Shown here: one piece after another, positions 1-12,122 of the stretch
How positions within the stretch are numbered: the stretch's first letter is position 1
How the letters are laid out: each line of letters begins with the position of its first letter
Assembly: GCA_001949185.1 (NCBI GenBank)
Contig: BDGG01000003.1
Coordinates: 2,481,404-2,545,403 of the forward strand
Source: Ramazzottius varieornatus
Lineage: Eukaryota; Tardigrada; Eutardigrada; Parachela; Ramazzottiidae
Direction: 5' to 3'
DNA: 64,000 nt
Translations under genes and position numbers: made by a program
Notes under the pieces: model-generated
Database searches by the model: none
Seen by the model: the letters and a program-made list of their open reading frames with translations, nothing else
Told to the model about the DNA's origin: nothing

Positions 1-325
1 TTCATGTTCGCAAAAACCCAGCCGCACTGGATCTGGTGGCGCTTTCGAATTTCAGCTGGTTCACCAACCTTACTCCTGCCGCCTACCAGAAAGAAATACT
101 CTACGAGTTATCTTTCGTCCGTATTTGACCGAACATTCTATACTTTCAGACAAAATAAATCGCCAGTTCGCAATGAACTTCTGTAATGAATTTATATTGA
201 TTGTATGAGGAAGTTATGCGATCGTAAAAGAAGAGCGCAACAGTATAAAGTGCAAAAATGTCCTAGGCCATCAGAACTTTGGAATGCGGGAAAACAGCGA
301 GAGCTGCAGTCGCACGGCTTATTAC

Positions 326-901
326 TCAGGATGTTCCAGAAGATGTACCACAGAAGATCCGGCATTTGGAAGTAGAAGATTTTGGTGCTTCAGTCTCAAG
401 TGCAACGCTCGACGTACTATTTCCATTCTCCGGCTCGACAGTCGCTTCCGTGGTGATCACTGGATGATCGGTCAATTCCGAGCCGTCGCTTCCGGTGACA
501 GATACAACCGCAGTCGTTGGAACAGTCGGAGCCCTTGTCGTCGTCGATGCTTTTGTCGTCGTCATCGTCGTCGTTCGATTGGTCTTCGGGGTGCTCGTCA
601 CAGTGTTGGTTGTGCGGGGAGTAGTGGATGCCTTGCCCGGGGTGGATTTTCTTGTAGGTTCGGGTGTTATGGATGTCTTCCTCACGACGATACGGGTCGT
701 TGTCGGTACGACGGGCTGCGTGGGAGTGAGGACACCGAAGATCCCGAGTATGAGAAGGATGAAGCTAGCGCCAAGAAATAACACAGCGACGGTGTAGAAG
801 ATCGTCTTGGTTGTCTTGGTCAAAGGACCACTGTCGAGATCTCTCTTCTTGAAACTTTGACAAGAGGATTCAGAGTCCGTATCCACTCTGGTGGTATTCA
901 T
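326..901 (-). CDS. Thr-rich type II single-pass membrane protein, possibly 5' exon only
   Basis: A 191-codon ORF. Residues 1-33 are hydrophilic and probably cytosolic. Residues about 34-58 form one strongly hydrophobic helix (core AVLFLGASFILLILGIFGVL). The rest is a Thr/Ser/Pro-rich stretch with several TTT clusters, typical of an O-glycosylated stalk. There is no signal peptide, so an N-in/C-out topology is likely. The ORF ends soon after two cysteines; a GTACAT donor-like site lies just before the stop, so this may be the first exon of a longer ectoenzyme whose catalytic part lies outside the window. I do not recognise the family. Low-complexity codons make antisense ORFs here unreliable. 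Confidence 0.5.
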   Translation of the reverse strand: MNTTRVDTDSESSCQSFKKRDLDSGPLTKTTKTIFYTVAVLFLGASFILLILGIFGVLTPTQPVVPTTTRIVVRKTSITPEPTRKSTPGKASTTPRTTNTVTSTPKTNRTTTMTTTKASTTTRAPTVPTTAVVSVTGSDGSELTDHPVITTEATVEPENGNSTSSVALETEAPKSSTSKCRIFCGTSSGTS

Positions 902-2346
902 AGTGAGCTAGCATAAGCGTTAGATCTAAAGAATAATCAAGGAAAATGTTCTTTCAATCCGGTGCTTAAAACTAAAGACATTAATTCTGGAAAGTATAAA
1001 CACGACGTGTGCTGTGATTTGAATTTCCCGGCAGGTACGAACATGGTTCTCCGACTATCTAGCAAGAAACTGATACACCATTGTTATGCCCTGATTCAGC
1101 TGTCAGATTGAACATAGCGGCTATCTTTTTCCGACTTGAAGTTCAAGGATCAGAATGATAACCGTACGAAAAGTCACTTCACGTCGTTAGCCATTGTAGC
1201 TTAGTCAGGAGAAACTCTTCCGGTCTGATCTAGAGAAAATCACAAATGACACAATCTTTATTGGTTGTCACTTGGAAAACAGCCCTGTTCGGTACTTGCA
1301 TCGCGCCGTTGGCAAACGGCTCCTGGTGCTGCATTTATCTTTTCACTCTTTCCGAGTGTAAAAGTGATGTTGATGAACTGTCCAGCTAACTCAGCCCCGT
1401 TTCTTGAGTGGCTGATTTGGGGAGCGGACGAGCCAACGTTAACTCGTCTGATAGTTAGAATTGGTACGAGGTAAACGACATAATTCGGGCATATCGATTT
1501 TCGCACCATAATTCGGGCAACGCGAAAAGTTTGAACATTATCGTCAACGCTTGATTCATCTCTCATCGTACGCCTGTTGATAGAACATTAGGCTTTTTAA
1601 CATTGGACAGACCTATGTCTCTCCCAAGCCGTGATTCCCGTCATCCACAACGCTTTGTTGTTCTCAAACCTATTGAAACCCTACGAGAGGGATCAGTCTA
1701 CCGCACGAAATAAGAAACAGTTCATTACGCGCAGTAGGAGCTGAGTACAAATATGCCCAAATTACGAGTGAAAAACCACCATGCCTGAGTTATGTCGTTT
1801 ACCTCGTACTAATGTTTGCCGGAGTACAGAAGATGTTACGCCAGCTACAGTAGGCAAAAAACTTGTACGCCATGGGCCCTGCCTATCGGAGCATACCGGC
1901 GAAGGTGTTTGGGAAGTACTTAGGAAACTACTGGAAGCACCATGCCTTGTAGTCGTCAAGAACAAAATACCGGAAGCAGCTAGGCGTGGGTGGCTCGCAG
2001 AGCGTGCAAGGTCGATCTTTCATTCATGCATGCTAGCAGATAAAAGCATTCGAGCCTGTGGAAACCATCAACCTACCATAAGTATCTGCGATCTACGCCT
2101 CCTAGGCCTACAGAACAAGCTCCCTATCCCACCGAAAATTCACTGACCGTAATTAGAGGAATTAATGAAGTCAACCGTTCAACCTAGCTGGAGGACTATC
2201 CCGTGCAGTGAGGCTTCCCTGCCGAACGGCGACCGGTGCGAGGACCGCCATTCAGTTCTCGGTGACGGGTACACATGCACAGTCTAGACTGCTCAGCACG
2301 ACTGTCGACCGAGTCTTTGTTTTATATAAGCCTAAGTTACCTTTGA
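902..2346. other. Intergenic region with one MITE
   Basis: No convincing coding exon. It holds the 340-bp repeat at 1467-1806. A TATATAAG box at 2323-2330 lies 17 bases before the first ATG of the GPCR gene, so transcription may begin near the second in-frame ATG at 2359. Confidence 0.45.
1467..1806 (+). mobile_element. 340-bp MITE, copy A, TA target duplication
   Basis: Starts CGAGGTAAACGACATAATTC and ends with its inverse, flanked by TA on both sides. A second copy of the same length lies inverted at 13897-14236. Subterminal ATAATTCGGGCA-type motifs repeat inside the ends. The TA duplication and lack of coding capacity suggest a non-autonomous Tc1/mariner-like element. ORFs of up to about 100 codons in it are incidental. 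Confidence 0.85.
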
Positions 2347-4105
2347 ATGGGAGACAAGATGGAAGAACTTGAATTCGAAGCGGTCCCTTCAGCGGAAATC
2401 AACGATACCACCTGGCTGGAATCTGAAGGGCAGGATAGCGAGGCGGACTGGATTTACCGGGTAGTGTCTACCACTCTGCACGCCTTTATATTTGTCATGG
2501 GCCTCGTGGGAAATATCGTCCTGATTTTTGTCGTCTACAAATCTCGAAATCTGCACACACCCACCTACACTTACCTGGTACGTGATCTGAAATCATGGCT
2601 TAGTAAGGGTTTTTTACGGTAACAAGTGGGCATTACGTAAACTTCGGGGTTTGCAGACATCGCTGGCTATGGCGGACTTGCTGCTGATCGTCACTGCCGT
2701 ACCGGAATCTATTGCGTTTCAGAACTTTGGTCACCAGTGGCTTCTGGGAGAAACTGGCTGTGCTTTATTCATCTTCTTGAATTTCTTCGGAATCAACGCA
2801 GGTAGTCTCAGGTAAGCAACACCAAGTTTTTGCCTCTGTACGTACGATCCGTGGAAGTTTACGCCCAGGACGCCGGTCACTGCGCACTCGATTTTCTCAC
2901 CGTATCCATAAGGACGGCAAGAAATCGGGTTACAGCAAATCTGCATCATTGATTTTACCAGCTTAACGGCCTTCACGGTGGAACGGTATCTGGTGGTCTG
3001 CTGGCCCCTGTTGGCTCAAAAGATTTGCAATCTTCATCGAACCCGACGGATCATCGTACTCTGTTGGATTTTCACGTTGATTTACAGCAGTCCATGGTAA
3101 GTCCCATGATGTTTAGACAAGTTTTGCATGAAAATTCATCTCTCACCCTTTGTTCTTCTGCCAGTGGCGTATTTGTGTCGGTCATAGGTAATTTCGTTTA
3201 ATGTGAATTATTTCTACGCTTTCTGTATTCATGGCTTTCATTAAACGTGAACCGCGTAGGTTCCATTGGGTAGAAAGTTTAACCGAACTTGATGAGTACA
3301 ACTCTGGAAGTTGTAATTATGAGAGAAGCTATCACTAACCAAAACACGTACTCTTGCAGGCTAGGATTGACGACTGTACGAAGAAGCGAACCTCATCCCG
3401 ATTTGGATCAGTGTGAGCTGCGCCTATCGAAGGAGCTCTACTTGGCCATATTTAGCAGTGATTTGATCCTCTTCTACCTTCTACCCTTGTTAGTCGCTGT
3501 AATAGGCTGCTACAAGATCGCTCGAGTTTTGCGGAAGAATGCCCAAGATTTCAATTTTGACATGGGTCTTAGACGTCCGCCACATTCCAGGCTTTCGCCG
3601 CGCATCTCTACACAGTCTTTTCCGCCCTACGAGCAGGTTCCTGAATACGGCATGCTGACCCGAAACCATAGACAAACCCAACGGCATGATTCGGTTCAAA
3701 CATCAAAGACCCAGGTGCGGCTAGGACTCATGAGCGGATATTGGGTGCCGATTAGAAGTTAATAGGGTTTCAACTACTAGTACTCATTCACAGATCGAAC
3801 TAGATGACATGCTTTTGCGTTTCCAGGGCTTGCGGATGCTAGTCGTGACGATCGTACTCTTCGCCGTCGCATGGCTTCCCTTTCGCGGCTTGCTAATCTA
3901 CAACATGACCGCTTCGGAGCAATGGCTCGACCTTTGGTTTCTTCTCTTTGCCAGAACAATGATCTACTTGTCGGCAGCCATGAACCCATTCCTGTACAAC
4001 GCTATCAACACTCGATTTCGCCAAACGGTGAAGAGCGTCTTGTTTGGAGCCACTACCAGTGGAAGACCATCGGCAAGGTCCACTCATTCCGTCAGTTACG
4101 TATAA
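2347..4105 (+). CDS. TRH-receptor-like neuropeptide GPCR (5 exons, 384 aa)
   Basis: Exons 2347-2577, 2657-2811, 2962-3096, 3360-3714 and 3827-4105 join in phase. TM1 contains GLVGNIVLIFVVYKS, TM2 has MADLLL, and TM3 ends SLTAFTVERYLVVCWP with ERY in place of DRY. TM4 ends YSSPWL, TM6 is LFAVAWLPFR and TM7 is NPFLYN. The SLTAFT-ERY start of loop 2 followed by AQKIC and RTRRII resembles TRH/EFLamide-type receptors, which are class A Gq-coupled peptide receptors at the neuronal plasma membrane. The N-terminus is short and acidic with one NDT glycosylation sequon; there is no signal peptide. A second ATG at 2359 is an alternative start. A tandem degenerate copy follows at 5155. Receptor class is fairly secure, the ligand is not. 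Confidence 0.85.
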
Positions 4106-5154
4106 ATCCTTGTGAAGCTTGTTTCAGTTCCTGAGACCAGAGGCATTTCCAACCGTTCCATTACACCTCCTGCACTTTGCATTTTACGTTTTTGGATCCA
4201 TTCGGTTTTGCGCCATGTGAGTTAAGCTTAAGGGTTGCAAGTTGTATAGCATGCTGGCGATTAATTATTCAGACGTCCGGTATATGTGATGCGAGATCAA
4301 AACTTGCCAGGGGGTCGAAGGTCATGTAATTCCGGTCCTCATGACTAGAACTGGTCTCGTTGATTCGAGTCTGATCTATTCCACCTTGCGCTTGCGGATG
4401 TAAGCTAAGAAGGTTGGAAAGGCGCGGTCTGATACATGCAACCGTTTGCAAAAAATGGACGATTCACAAATAGTTCAGGGAACTGTTTTTCCGGAGCTTC
4501 GAGCGGCTTTTGAAGAGCCTCGATTTGGTGGTTCGCTACACTCTGTACCAGTAATTAACATCCGTGCCCTCTTGTTTCGCAAAATCGGAACCTTGCTCGG
4601 AACGTCGACGACGACCGAATGGATGAATATTTACTAATCCGTATTAGCCCGTACTAACCCGAATAACTGTTTCCCGGTATAGCTGATCTTTTAAAGCGTC
4701 AACTGCATCATTCGACACACCGAAGACGGAAAATCGATCGCTGCGTGCTTACATGCTTCGAAGAGCCGTAAGCTCGCAAAGAGGAACTGCGGAGGTCCTT
4801 CCTGAGCAAGGTCAGCTCTTCTTTTGTAAGACATACTGTAATTGGCAACCTAAAGAATAATGCTGCTGTCCATTGACAATGCTAGTTCGCGCAAAACGGG
4901 CTACCCCTAAGCTAATCTTTAATGATCTTCCGTGTTTAACGAGAATCTTTTTCAAACAAGCAAACAACATCCGGGGGGCCGGAGACTTCCTGCAGGATCA
5001 TGTTGATCACGCTGCGAATGTTATGTGTATGTTTCACTTGGTTTCTCAAGGCATATATTATGGTGGCCTGACAGTCGAGTGGTGAACGATGGTCCACTTG
5101 GAACTCTAGCAGCCGGCAAAGTTTTTTGTAGACAATAACGAGCTCTTGACGCAA
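4106..5154. other. Intergenic spacer between GPCR and its pseudogene
   Basis: About 1 kb with only short unsupported ORFs on either strand. I see no conserved protein, RNA gene or repeat in it. Confidence 0.5.
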
Positions 5155-6405
5155 ATGGACAACGACACCCAGAAGGACTTCGAAGAGTCCTACAACGCTG
5201 AAACGGACACCACTTACCGCGTAATATCTACGTAAATCCACGGTCTCATTTTTATCATGGGTCTTGTGGGAAATACGGTGCTGATCTGCGTTGTCTACAA
5301 GTCGAAAGCTCTCCACACGTCCACATATGCGTATTTGGTAAGACAGACAACCAAAGCAATTTTGGTTGCTTTTGTGAGAACTCCCCGACGTCCCGTTAAC
5401 GCTGTAATGCTCGTAGGTGTCTTTGGCCGTGGCAGACTTGCTTGTCATAGTTATCGCTATACCGGAAGCGATGATATTTCAGCATTTCGGAAATCAGTGG
5501 CTTTTCGGGGAAGTCGGATGTACTGTCTTTATCTTTTGCAACTTTTTGGGAATCAACGCAGGCAGCTTGAGGTAACCAAACCATCAGAACGAAGAAGGTC
5601 CCCCCTGTGTACAACGTAAGTATTCTTAGTTTGGCGGCCTTTACGATCGAACGGTACTTGGTAGCCTGTCGACCATTGTTGGCTCACAAGATCTGCGACA
5701 TTTATCGAACTCGAAGGGTCATAGCGGCCTGTTGGATATTCACGTTTCTTTACTGCAGTCCATGGTAAGCTTGTTTGAAGTTTATTATTATTGTCTTATT
5801 TCTATTTGAAAAAAGATAGCTAAGTTTTTGTCTACCCTAAGCCCGCAAACCGGGCGCTTCGTCTTCTTCTTTTTATCCAAGGATCAACCTTTGAGTTGGT
5901 CTATCCTTCCGCAACGTTCCTGCTTGACTTATAGCGACGAAAACGTGAAATCTGTTAAATCAGCCCAAACAGTCGAAAAATCTCCCGTATCAAGCAGGAT
6001 TGCTTAAGACATGCCTTCGTAGACCTGAGGGCCAAAGAAGTTCCCCGAGCAATCATCGAGGTGCTGCGGATCTAAAGCACGTAAGTTTATTCTCTTCACT
6101 CCATCAACTTACTGTACAAGGCCGATGACCGGCCACATACTATATACTCGATCATTCGAGAAGTCTGACTGTACGGTATACCGTCCTTTGACGACGAAAA
6201 GGACGACCTATGCATAATGCACAAGTCCATATTCAAATTTATTATTAACAGTAAAATTTCCCCGACTCTAGGGAACCTAATGAATATGGTTTCTACTCAA
6301 GCCCATATACTGTACCACCGTTTTTTGGTAATTTCGACTTTAGATCAGCTTCATACATCACATGGTTGCGTAATCAGGACAGAAGCCAGTCCGCGTCATC
6401 TGAAT

Positions 6406-6552
6406 TACTGTAATGCTTCTTCAACTTCGCAAAACACGTCATAATACGCACGGAACATCCCCCGGGGGTTGGCGGGGTATAGTCACCGGACCGGGGTTTA
6501 ACTCCACGCGTACGATCACGTGATTCGCAAAGTTCAAGAAGCATTACAGTAT
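6406..6552. mobile_element. ~147-bp hairpin element in pseudogene intron
   Basis: Ends are inverted copies of TACTGTAATGCTTCTTCAAC (left) with GAAGCATTACAGTA at the right, with a GC-rich middle (CCCCCGGGGG). No coding capacity. It lies in the enlarged third intron of the pseudogene. Confidence 0.65.
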
Positions 6553-7136
6553 GTGTTCTACCCTTGTCAGGTTGGAATGAACGGCTGTTCCAAACCACGA
6601 GCTTTATCCTCAGTTGGATCAATGCGAGCTACGCCTCTCCCGCGGACTGTACTTAGCGATATTTAGCTGCGATCTCCTGCTCTTCTATCTTTTACCCCTA
6701 CTCGTCGCCGTAATTGGGTGTTATAAGATCGGCCAAGTAATGACTTCGCCTTTGTAATGACGCGCGAACATCGACAGAGCAAAATCCTTCGTGTTAGTAT
6801 CCCTTCGGAAAGCCATGATGAAAGCCTTACGGCTCTAAGACGCCAAAATATGCCGTCATTGGGAAGTATTAGTAGACTTCAGCGGACTGAATCGGCGCAG
6901 GCCTCCAAATTACAGGTACTTTTCGTGAAGGGCGCCAACAGAAACTTGCGTGCCGGAAGTCTTCCACCGGCTTTGCAACGGATCAAGATCTCACAAGGAG
7001 AAGAACTTCAACGGATTTAATACCATTCAGTTTGAACGATTTACTGTAATTTTGTCAGGGTCTATGTTTGCTGGTGGTGACGGTCGGACTCTTCGCCGTC
7101 TCATGGCTGCCTTTGCGTGGCTTGCTAATCTACAAT

Positions 7137-7611
7137 AGTCCTCCTCACGACGAGCTGTTTATGTCGCAAACGGTTGATTTAAAATTTGAGTTTGCTTGAT
7201 CAACGGAAATTAGTCGTAAGTGAGGCAAAATTGGATTTTTTCGCAAGTCTCGGAAACGGGACCGGAAATGCGCGAGTTTTGCGGGGTAGGTTTGTAGGCC
7301 AATTTTGCCTCCTGACTAAGTTGAAATTCATGGTTTTCTCTCTGGCTAGTCTCTGTCTTCCGATAGCCCCGACACTAATAGGTATCAAGAAGCCCGTACG
7401 AAACGGTATCTCGCAACGTGAAGCACTGTGCAGATAGAGATCAGCTGAGAAGTAAAAATTTGAAATTTTGAGTCAAGTGTGCAGAGAATAATCCGTTTTC
7501 GCTTTCAAGATAAGCTACTCGAGAGCTGCTTATCTTGAAAGCGAAACTTCGTAATCCACTTTCTACATCAACACAATCAACGGAGTTTTACGGCCTGTCG
7601 TGAGGAGGACT
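7137..7611. mobile_element. 475-bp insertion splitting the pseudogene's last exon
   Basis: Comparison with the intact paralogue shows an exact insertion between Tyr-Asn and Met-Thr codons. The insert begins AGTCCTCCTCACGAC and ends GTCGTGAGGAGGACT, a perfect 15-bp terminal inverted repeat, and is flanked by a direct AAT. An internal palindrome of about 18-bp arms lies at 7498-7546. No transposase is encoded, so this is a non-autonomous DNA transposon. A 3-bp duplication fits PIF/Harbinger-like elements, but the superfamily is not settled. Confidence 0.85.
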
Positions 7612-7767
7612 AATATGACTGCTTCGGAGCAATGGCTGGATCTTTGGTACCTTCTATTCGCTAAAACCCTAATTTACCTGTCGGCGGCCATGAACCCATT
7701 CTTGTACAACATGACCAGTTCCCGGCTCCGCAACGCCGTAAAGTCTGTCATATTTGGGGTTCGCTAA

Positions 7768-8235
7768 ACCTCAAGAACTGACTTACTACCGAATCGACAG
7801 TACCGGCTTCTGAGTCACTGAGTCTTTCTGTACAATTGTACGTAATTTCTGCACGCTTCGATAACTTTCATCACGTCCGTCTCGATTCAATCCCATATCC
7901 GAATGATCGATAACCATTTGGTAGTGTTCCATTTTCAAGTGTTCCGGCTGCCCATTAGTGCCAGTGCGGCAAACATGCATTTGTCTTTTTGCTGTGTCCT
8001 TGGAAAAACCATTGCTGTTAACAGGGGCAAGAACGATTTCTGTGATCTCTCACCTTTAACTGAGCGTGTTTGATTGCTTTGCTTCTCGGAAAGCCCCGAA
8101 AACTCGCTGTATATGATTGAAAATTTATGTTGAAATCTTCCGCCCAGCAGTGAAAAAACATTGTCATTGATAATTCTGGTTGTACCAACTTACACTGCGA
8201 CCTGTAATATAATAGAAGAGGAGAAATGAGAGTAA
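7768..8235. other. Convergent intergenic spacer
   Basis: Lies between the pseudogene (+) and the ACSL gene (-), so it carries the 3' ends of both. I see no gene or repeat in it. Confidence 0.5.
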
Positions 8236-11200
8236 TCATGAGTTGCTATACATTTTCTTGATCTCCTCCTTGAACAGGCTTCGGACCACTTCACGGCGTG
8301 TCTTGAGGGACTGCGTCAGGCAATTGTTCTCCACGGAAAAGGGTTGGGTCATGATGTGAAACTTCTTGGGGACCTCGTATGACTTTAGCTTGGCTTCTTT
8401 GCCTAATCGTTGGAGGTCAGTTATTATCTGTTCCGTCACTTCGTCAGGGGACAACTGATGATTAGGCGCACTTCCGGTTAAGGCAGAGTAGTTAGGGTAC
8501 ACTAGCGCCACTGCATAGGAATGTTTGCTGTCCCCGTCGACGAAGATGTTAGTCAGCAGTAACGACCGCTGAAAAACGCCTTCGATGCGTTCAGGAGCCA
8601 GGTATTCGCCTTGATTCAATTTGAAGATGTGTTTTTTCCGGTCGAAGATCTTCAGGTTACCTTCCTGTTCGGAGAACATGAAAGTGATATGAAACCTTCG
8701 AACAAGGGTTTCATGCAGAATAACACAAGAATATTTAAACCAGTGATCTGGACAACCAAATACGCCTTTCTGAAGGTTGGAGAGGATGAAACATGTTAGT
8801 AATTTCAACGAAATATAGAGTTGTTAATCAAAAACAGAAAACTATTGGTGGAAATAATGTCGATCGTTTTTGGAACAGGCAGACATTCTGTCTGTTCCAA
8901 GTCTGATACACATTTAATTCGATTGGCTTTTGCCGACTTTTTCATTTTGTTTTAAGTGAGATTTGCCTTATGGCGCAAATCTTCAAGGACTATCTGGGTA
9001 GATGGGAAAATGTGATGCACAGTCAAGTACCCATTAACGGGTATGAAATGTTAGAAACTACGTACCGGTAACCACTTGCCGATGTCGCCCGTATGGATCC
9101 AGCCTTCCTTGTCCATGGTCTCCGAAGTCTTTTCCTCCATTTTGTAGTAACCCATCATGTTGAATGGAGAGCGTGTGCATATTTCACCGCGTTCATCTTT
9201 GGCGTAGTACCCCATATCTGGCACATCGATCAGTTTCACTTCCACTCCATTAAACGGAATCCCAACGTGTTCGGTTGTAATGTCGCCGTACCTCGTGAGG
9301 GTCGCGGGTCCACATGTCTCCGACTGTCCGTAAATCTCGAAAATCTGCAAAGCGAATTCCACCATTAATTAGGACACAAATCCTTGGGAAATAATGAGAT
9401 GTTGAGATCTGGACGTCGGCAAGCGACTTTAGCATGATCGTTCTCTCAAGTGGCGCATATTTCTAGCCAGTAACAATGAAAGTGAGCGCCGCTCGAGCTG
9501 ACGATTATGTTCAATTCAATTGCCAATACCCACATAGCATCCAAAAACAGCGCGGGTGAAATTCAGAATTTTTCCATCGACCGCAGCCGATCCAGTAAAG
9601 CCGGTCTTGACTCTTCCTCCGAGAACATCCTGGTACTTTTTGAGCAACAACTTATCCCAGAAGGTATCATTTCGGAATTTGCCGCGCTTCATGTCGTTCA
9701 TCTTCCACCGCAGCGCCATCTTCGACAAGATCGAGGAGGACCAGCACTTCTCCATGTCACTCTCAAATTTCTCGTACACCTTCGTCAGGAGGCGTGGCAC
9801 GAACCCGAATACTGTTGGGTGGACTTCTTGTGCGTCAGCGAACAGTGTCGAGATGTCTCCGGTGAGATAGGCAACCTTCGCCCCGTGCAGGAAAAGTAGC
9901 TTCTCCAGAAGCCGCTCCAGAATGTGGGCCAGCGGGAATACGCCCATCATCGAGTCCTCCGGTCCTAGGCGTACAGGCTATGGACAAAAAACAGTCGATG
10001 ATTCCAAGGTTCCGGGGTCGCAAGCTAACTATAACCCTACTACGGTAGTACTTCGCGCACGCACCCATGTGGAGGCCACATAACTGCGGGCGGCAGCCAG
10101 AACAGCTTTGTGAGACAGCATCACGGCTTTCGGCATCCCAGTGGTACCACTTGTCAATATCAACGTGGCTAGGGAAGAAGGGTCCGCAAGGTGCAATCCT
10201 TCTGAGCTTTCCCTTCCCAGAGCCTAATGAAACAAAAATGGATATTGTTGTCTTAGGATTTCTCACGACGGTTGAAATAGAGGTAAGGTAGCTCAGCTTA
10301 CTTCAATCTCGCCAAAGCTGTACACGGCCACACCGACATCTTTAAGCTGATTGATAACTTCTGTAGAGGGCTGTTCCATATAGATAACAGTCCGCAGGCA
10401 TCTCGGCGGTTGGCCACCGCCCATCAAAGCTTTGATCTGCTCGCCACCCCCACACACCATGATCTCGATACCATCTACGATATGTGATAAGATACCAGTT
10501 GCAAAGCAAGAATCTGGCGTAGTGGCTCTGGGTTTGCTTACAGAAATCGGTTAGTTCGTGGCAAGCTTTACTTCCTAGAGAATCGTACAGCGGCGCGGTG
10601 ATCAGTGCTTGGGAATAGCACCCGAACTCGGCCACTGTCCATTCCACGCAGGACTTAGCAAAGATACCCACGAGGTACTCGGAACTTGGCGGACATCCCA
10701 TTGCGACTAGCCCGGCTCCGAAATTCCGCGATCGGAGTATGAGGTCTTCGTAGGATAACCACTGGTACTTGGCTTTGATATTCGGTCGAAACCCAACAGC
10801 AGGTCCATCGTCTGAAACAGTTCAAAGACATTTATACGTTCCGGTTAAACATTTGATTACAGTTAATTTTGTCGTTCAGTCCTCATGCATAGGTTCGTAC
10901 TTGAAAGCTGCTTTCCGAATTTCAAAATATCGTAAAGGGTATCGGGAAAGACCATTTGAATATTGACCGGCTCTTCCTCTTTGCGATGGCGCACGCCTTT
11001 TTCGTCCTGTAATATTTAACCACTTAGATTGCTCGTCACTCGAATCAAAGTGGCAATTAGCACAAAGATATACTACGAACCGATTCAGAGTATAGGCGTC
11101 GTTGCTGTGACCTCGCTGAAGTTTCCCGCAGCAGGACAGCTTTCATGGCGTTGATACATCTTGTGATTGCGACCACGATCACGTCACAGACGAAAAGAAT

Positions 11201-11352
11201 ATTCAACGATATTCCAGTCCACATGCCCTGAAAACAAGTCAAAAGTAGAAACGTTTTCCGCAGGCGCATAGAGTGGACTCCCGCGCAGTCGGCGGATTGA
11301 ATACCTTCACAGTCTCTTTGACATTCCGCGTCTCCATCGGAGTTTTGGCCAT
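8236..11352 (-). CDS. ACSL: Long-chain acyl-CoA synthetase (about 684 aa, 9 exons)
   Basis: Activates long-chain fatty acids to acyl-CoA through an acyl-adenylate, usually on ER or outer mitochondrial membrane. Exons in transcript order are 11305-11352, 11081-11227, 10901-11006, 10542-10811, 10302-10474, 10065-10223, 9534-9977, 9066-9344 and 8236-8664, all in compatible phase. Exon 2 carries a hydrophobic anchor (ISLNILFVCDVIVVAI). The P-loop is LTSGTTGMPKAVMLSHKAVL, the adenylate-binding motif is IYGQSETCG, and the C-terminal signature is GWIHTGDIGKWLP followed by IFDRKKHIFKLNQGEYLAPE. Length and FKLNQGEY place it with the ACSL1/5/6 group. An alternative upstream 5' exon near 11506-11640 encodes a second hydrophobic stretch and ends at a good donor, so the N-terminus is uncertain. 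Confidence 0.9.
8871..8901. repeat. Short perfect hairpin in ACSL intron
   Basis: Arms TTGGAACAGGCAGAC and GTCTGTTCCAA around a short loop within the last ACSL intron. Role unknown. Confidence 0.5.
9411..9525. repeat. Family-1 palindromic repeat, copy 1 (ACSL intron)
   Basis: Core TCAAGTGGCGCA, then CCAGTAACAA, then an inverted half with GAGCGCCGCTCGAG and GACGATTATG. Imperfect stem-loop in the intron between ACSL exons 7 and 8. Confidence 0.7.
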
Positions 11353-11640
11353 CTTTGAAACCCAACCGCTCTAGGAAACACAAAGCTTCGGAACTTCGGA
11401 CAGTGTTTCAACTGACTATACATTACTCCCTGGTCATGGTACTCGGTCGAAGTTCAGAGCGAATACTGGTTGCTCACCTCCTTTTAGGTTCAAAAGGACT
11501 TACTTTTGCCATGACTGTCATGCTGCATTGTAAGGAAAAGACCAGCATTACCACCGAAAGGCCGATGGGCCAGTTGATAAGGACTTTGTCATGCCATGCG
11601 GACTCCAGCTCAGGAGGCAGTTTTATTTTTCGGTTAGAAT

Positions 11641-12122
11641 AGGTTAGAATACAGCTAAACTTGACCGCAGTGACAGTTCAATGCCGCTCTCGCAAGAAGA
11701 TACCTTATTCTTATAAAATACCCGGCGAAATTTTCTCCTTAGTTCAGGTACCGACTTACAAACATCATTGTATGAGGAGCCAACGTTTTAATATGTCCGT
11801 CAAAATAATTCCGTGAAATTTATTTCGATCAGATTACAGTTCATTCTCGCAGCGATGTTTACTTCCGGAAAATTGTGGTGGTTAAATGTGCAATTGAATT
11901 TTACATGCGCTCTAAAGTGGGAGTGGCGTAACTGGTGCGAGAAACTGCGGATTAACAAAAGCATGAATGCTAGAAGGGACAATGAAACAATGATTAGTAG
12001 TTTTGGTACGTGTACATTTAAGGGTTTCTTCCCTGGTGCTCCGTCGTTGCTCATTGGATTGTGTGGGACCGAGAATAAATCTGCGTGAACAGTGATCAAT
12101 CCTCGACCGGGACAATATCTGA
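11641..12122. other. Spacer between ACSL and CAHS
   Basis: Downstream of CAHS and upstream of ACSL on the minus strand. It should contain the ACSL promoter and CAHS 3' UTR. No coding exon recognised. Confidence 0.4.

Larger units (their letters stand above)
5155..7767 (+). pseudogene. Degenerate tandem copy of the TRH-receptor-like GPCR
   Basis: All five exons of the upstream receptor can be recognised: 5155-5337, 5417-5571, 5630-5764, from 6571, and 7059-7767. They share the same intron positions and similar residues (GLVGNTVLICVVYKS, AFTIERYLVACRPLLAHKIC, LFYLLPLLVAVIGCYKI, NPFLYN). The reading frame is broken at three places: TAA at 5233-5235 before TM1, TGA at 6578-6580 in loop e2, and TAA at 6755-6757 after TM5. 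A 475-bp element also splits the TM6-TM7 exon at 7137-7611. Introns are longer than in the intact gene and contain a second hairpin element. This is a tandem duplicate that decayed. No restored protein is implied to exist. Confidence 0.9.

Noticed and set aside
284-797. Plus-strand ORFs opposite the Thr-rich gene
   Set aside because: They are antisense shadows of low-complexity codons.
1258-1566. 102-codon minus-strand ORF matching one at 14137-14346
   Set aside because: The match is due to the 340-bp MITE, whose ends explain the shared peptide.
3160-3204. A 23-base micro-exon in the GPCR after TM4
   Set aside because: Direct splicing from 3096 to 3360 keeps phase and gives YSSPWL; the micro-exon would create a stop.
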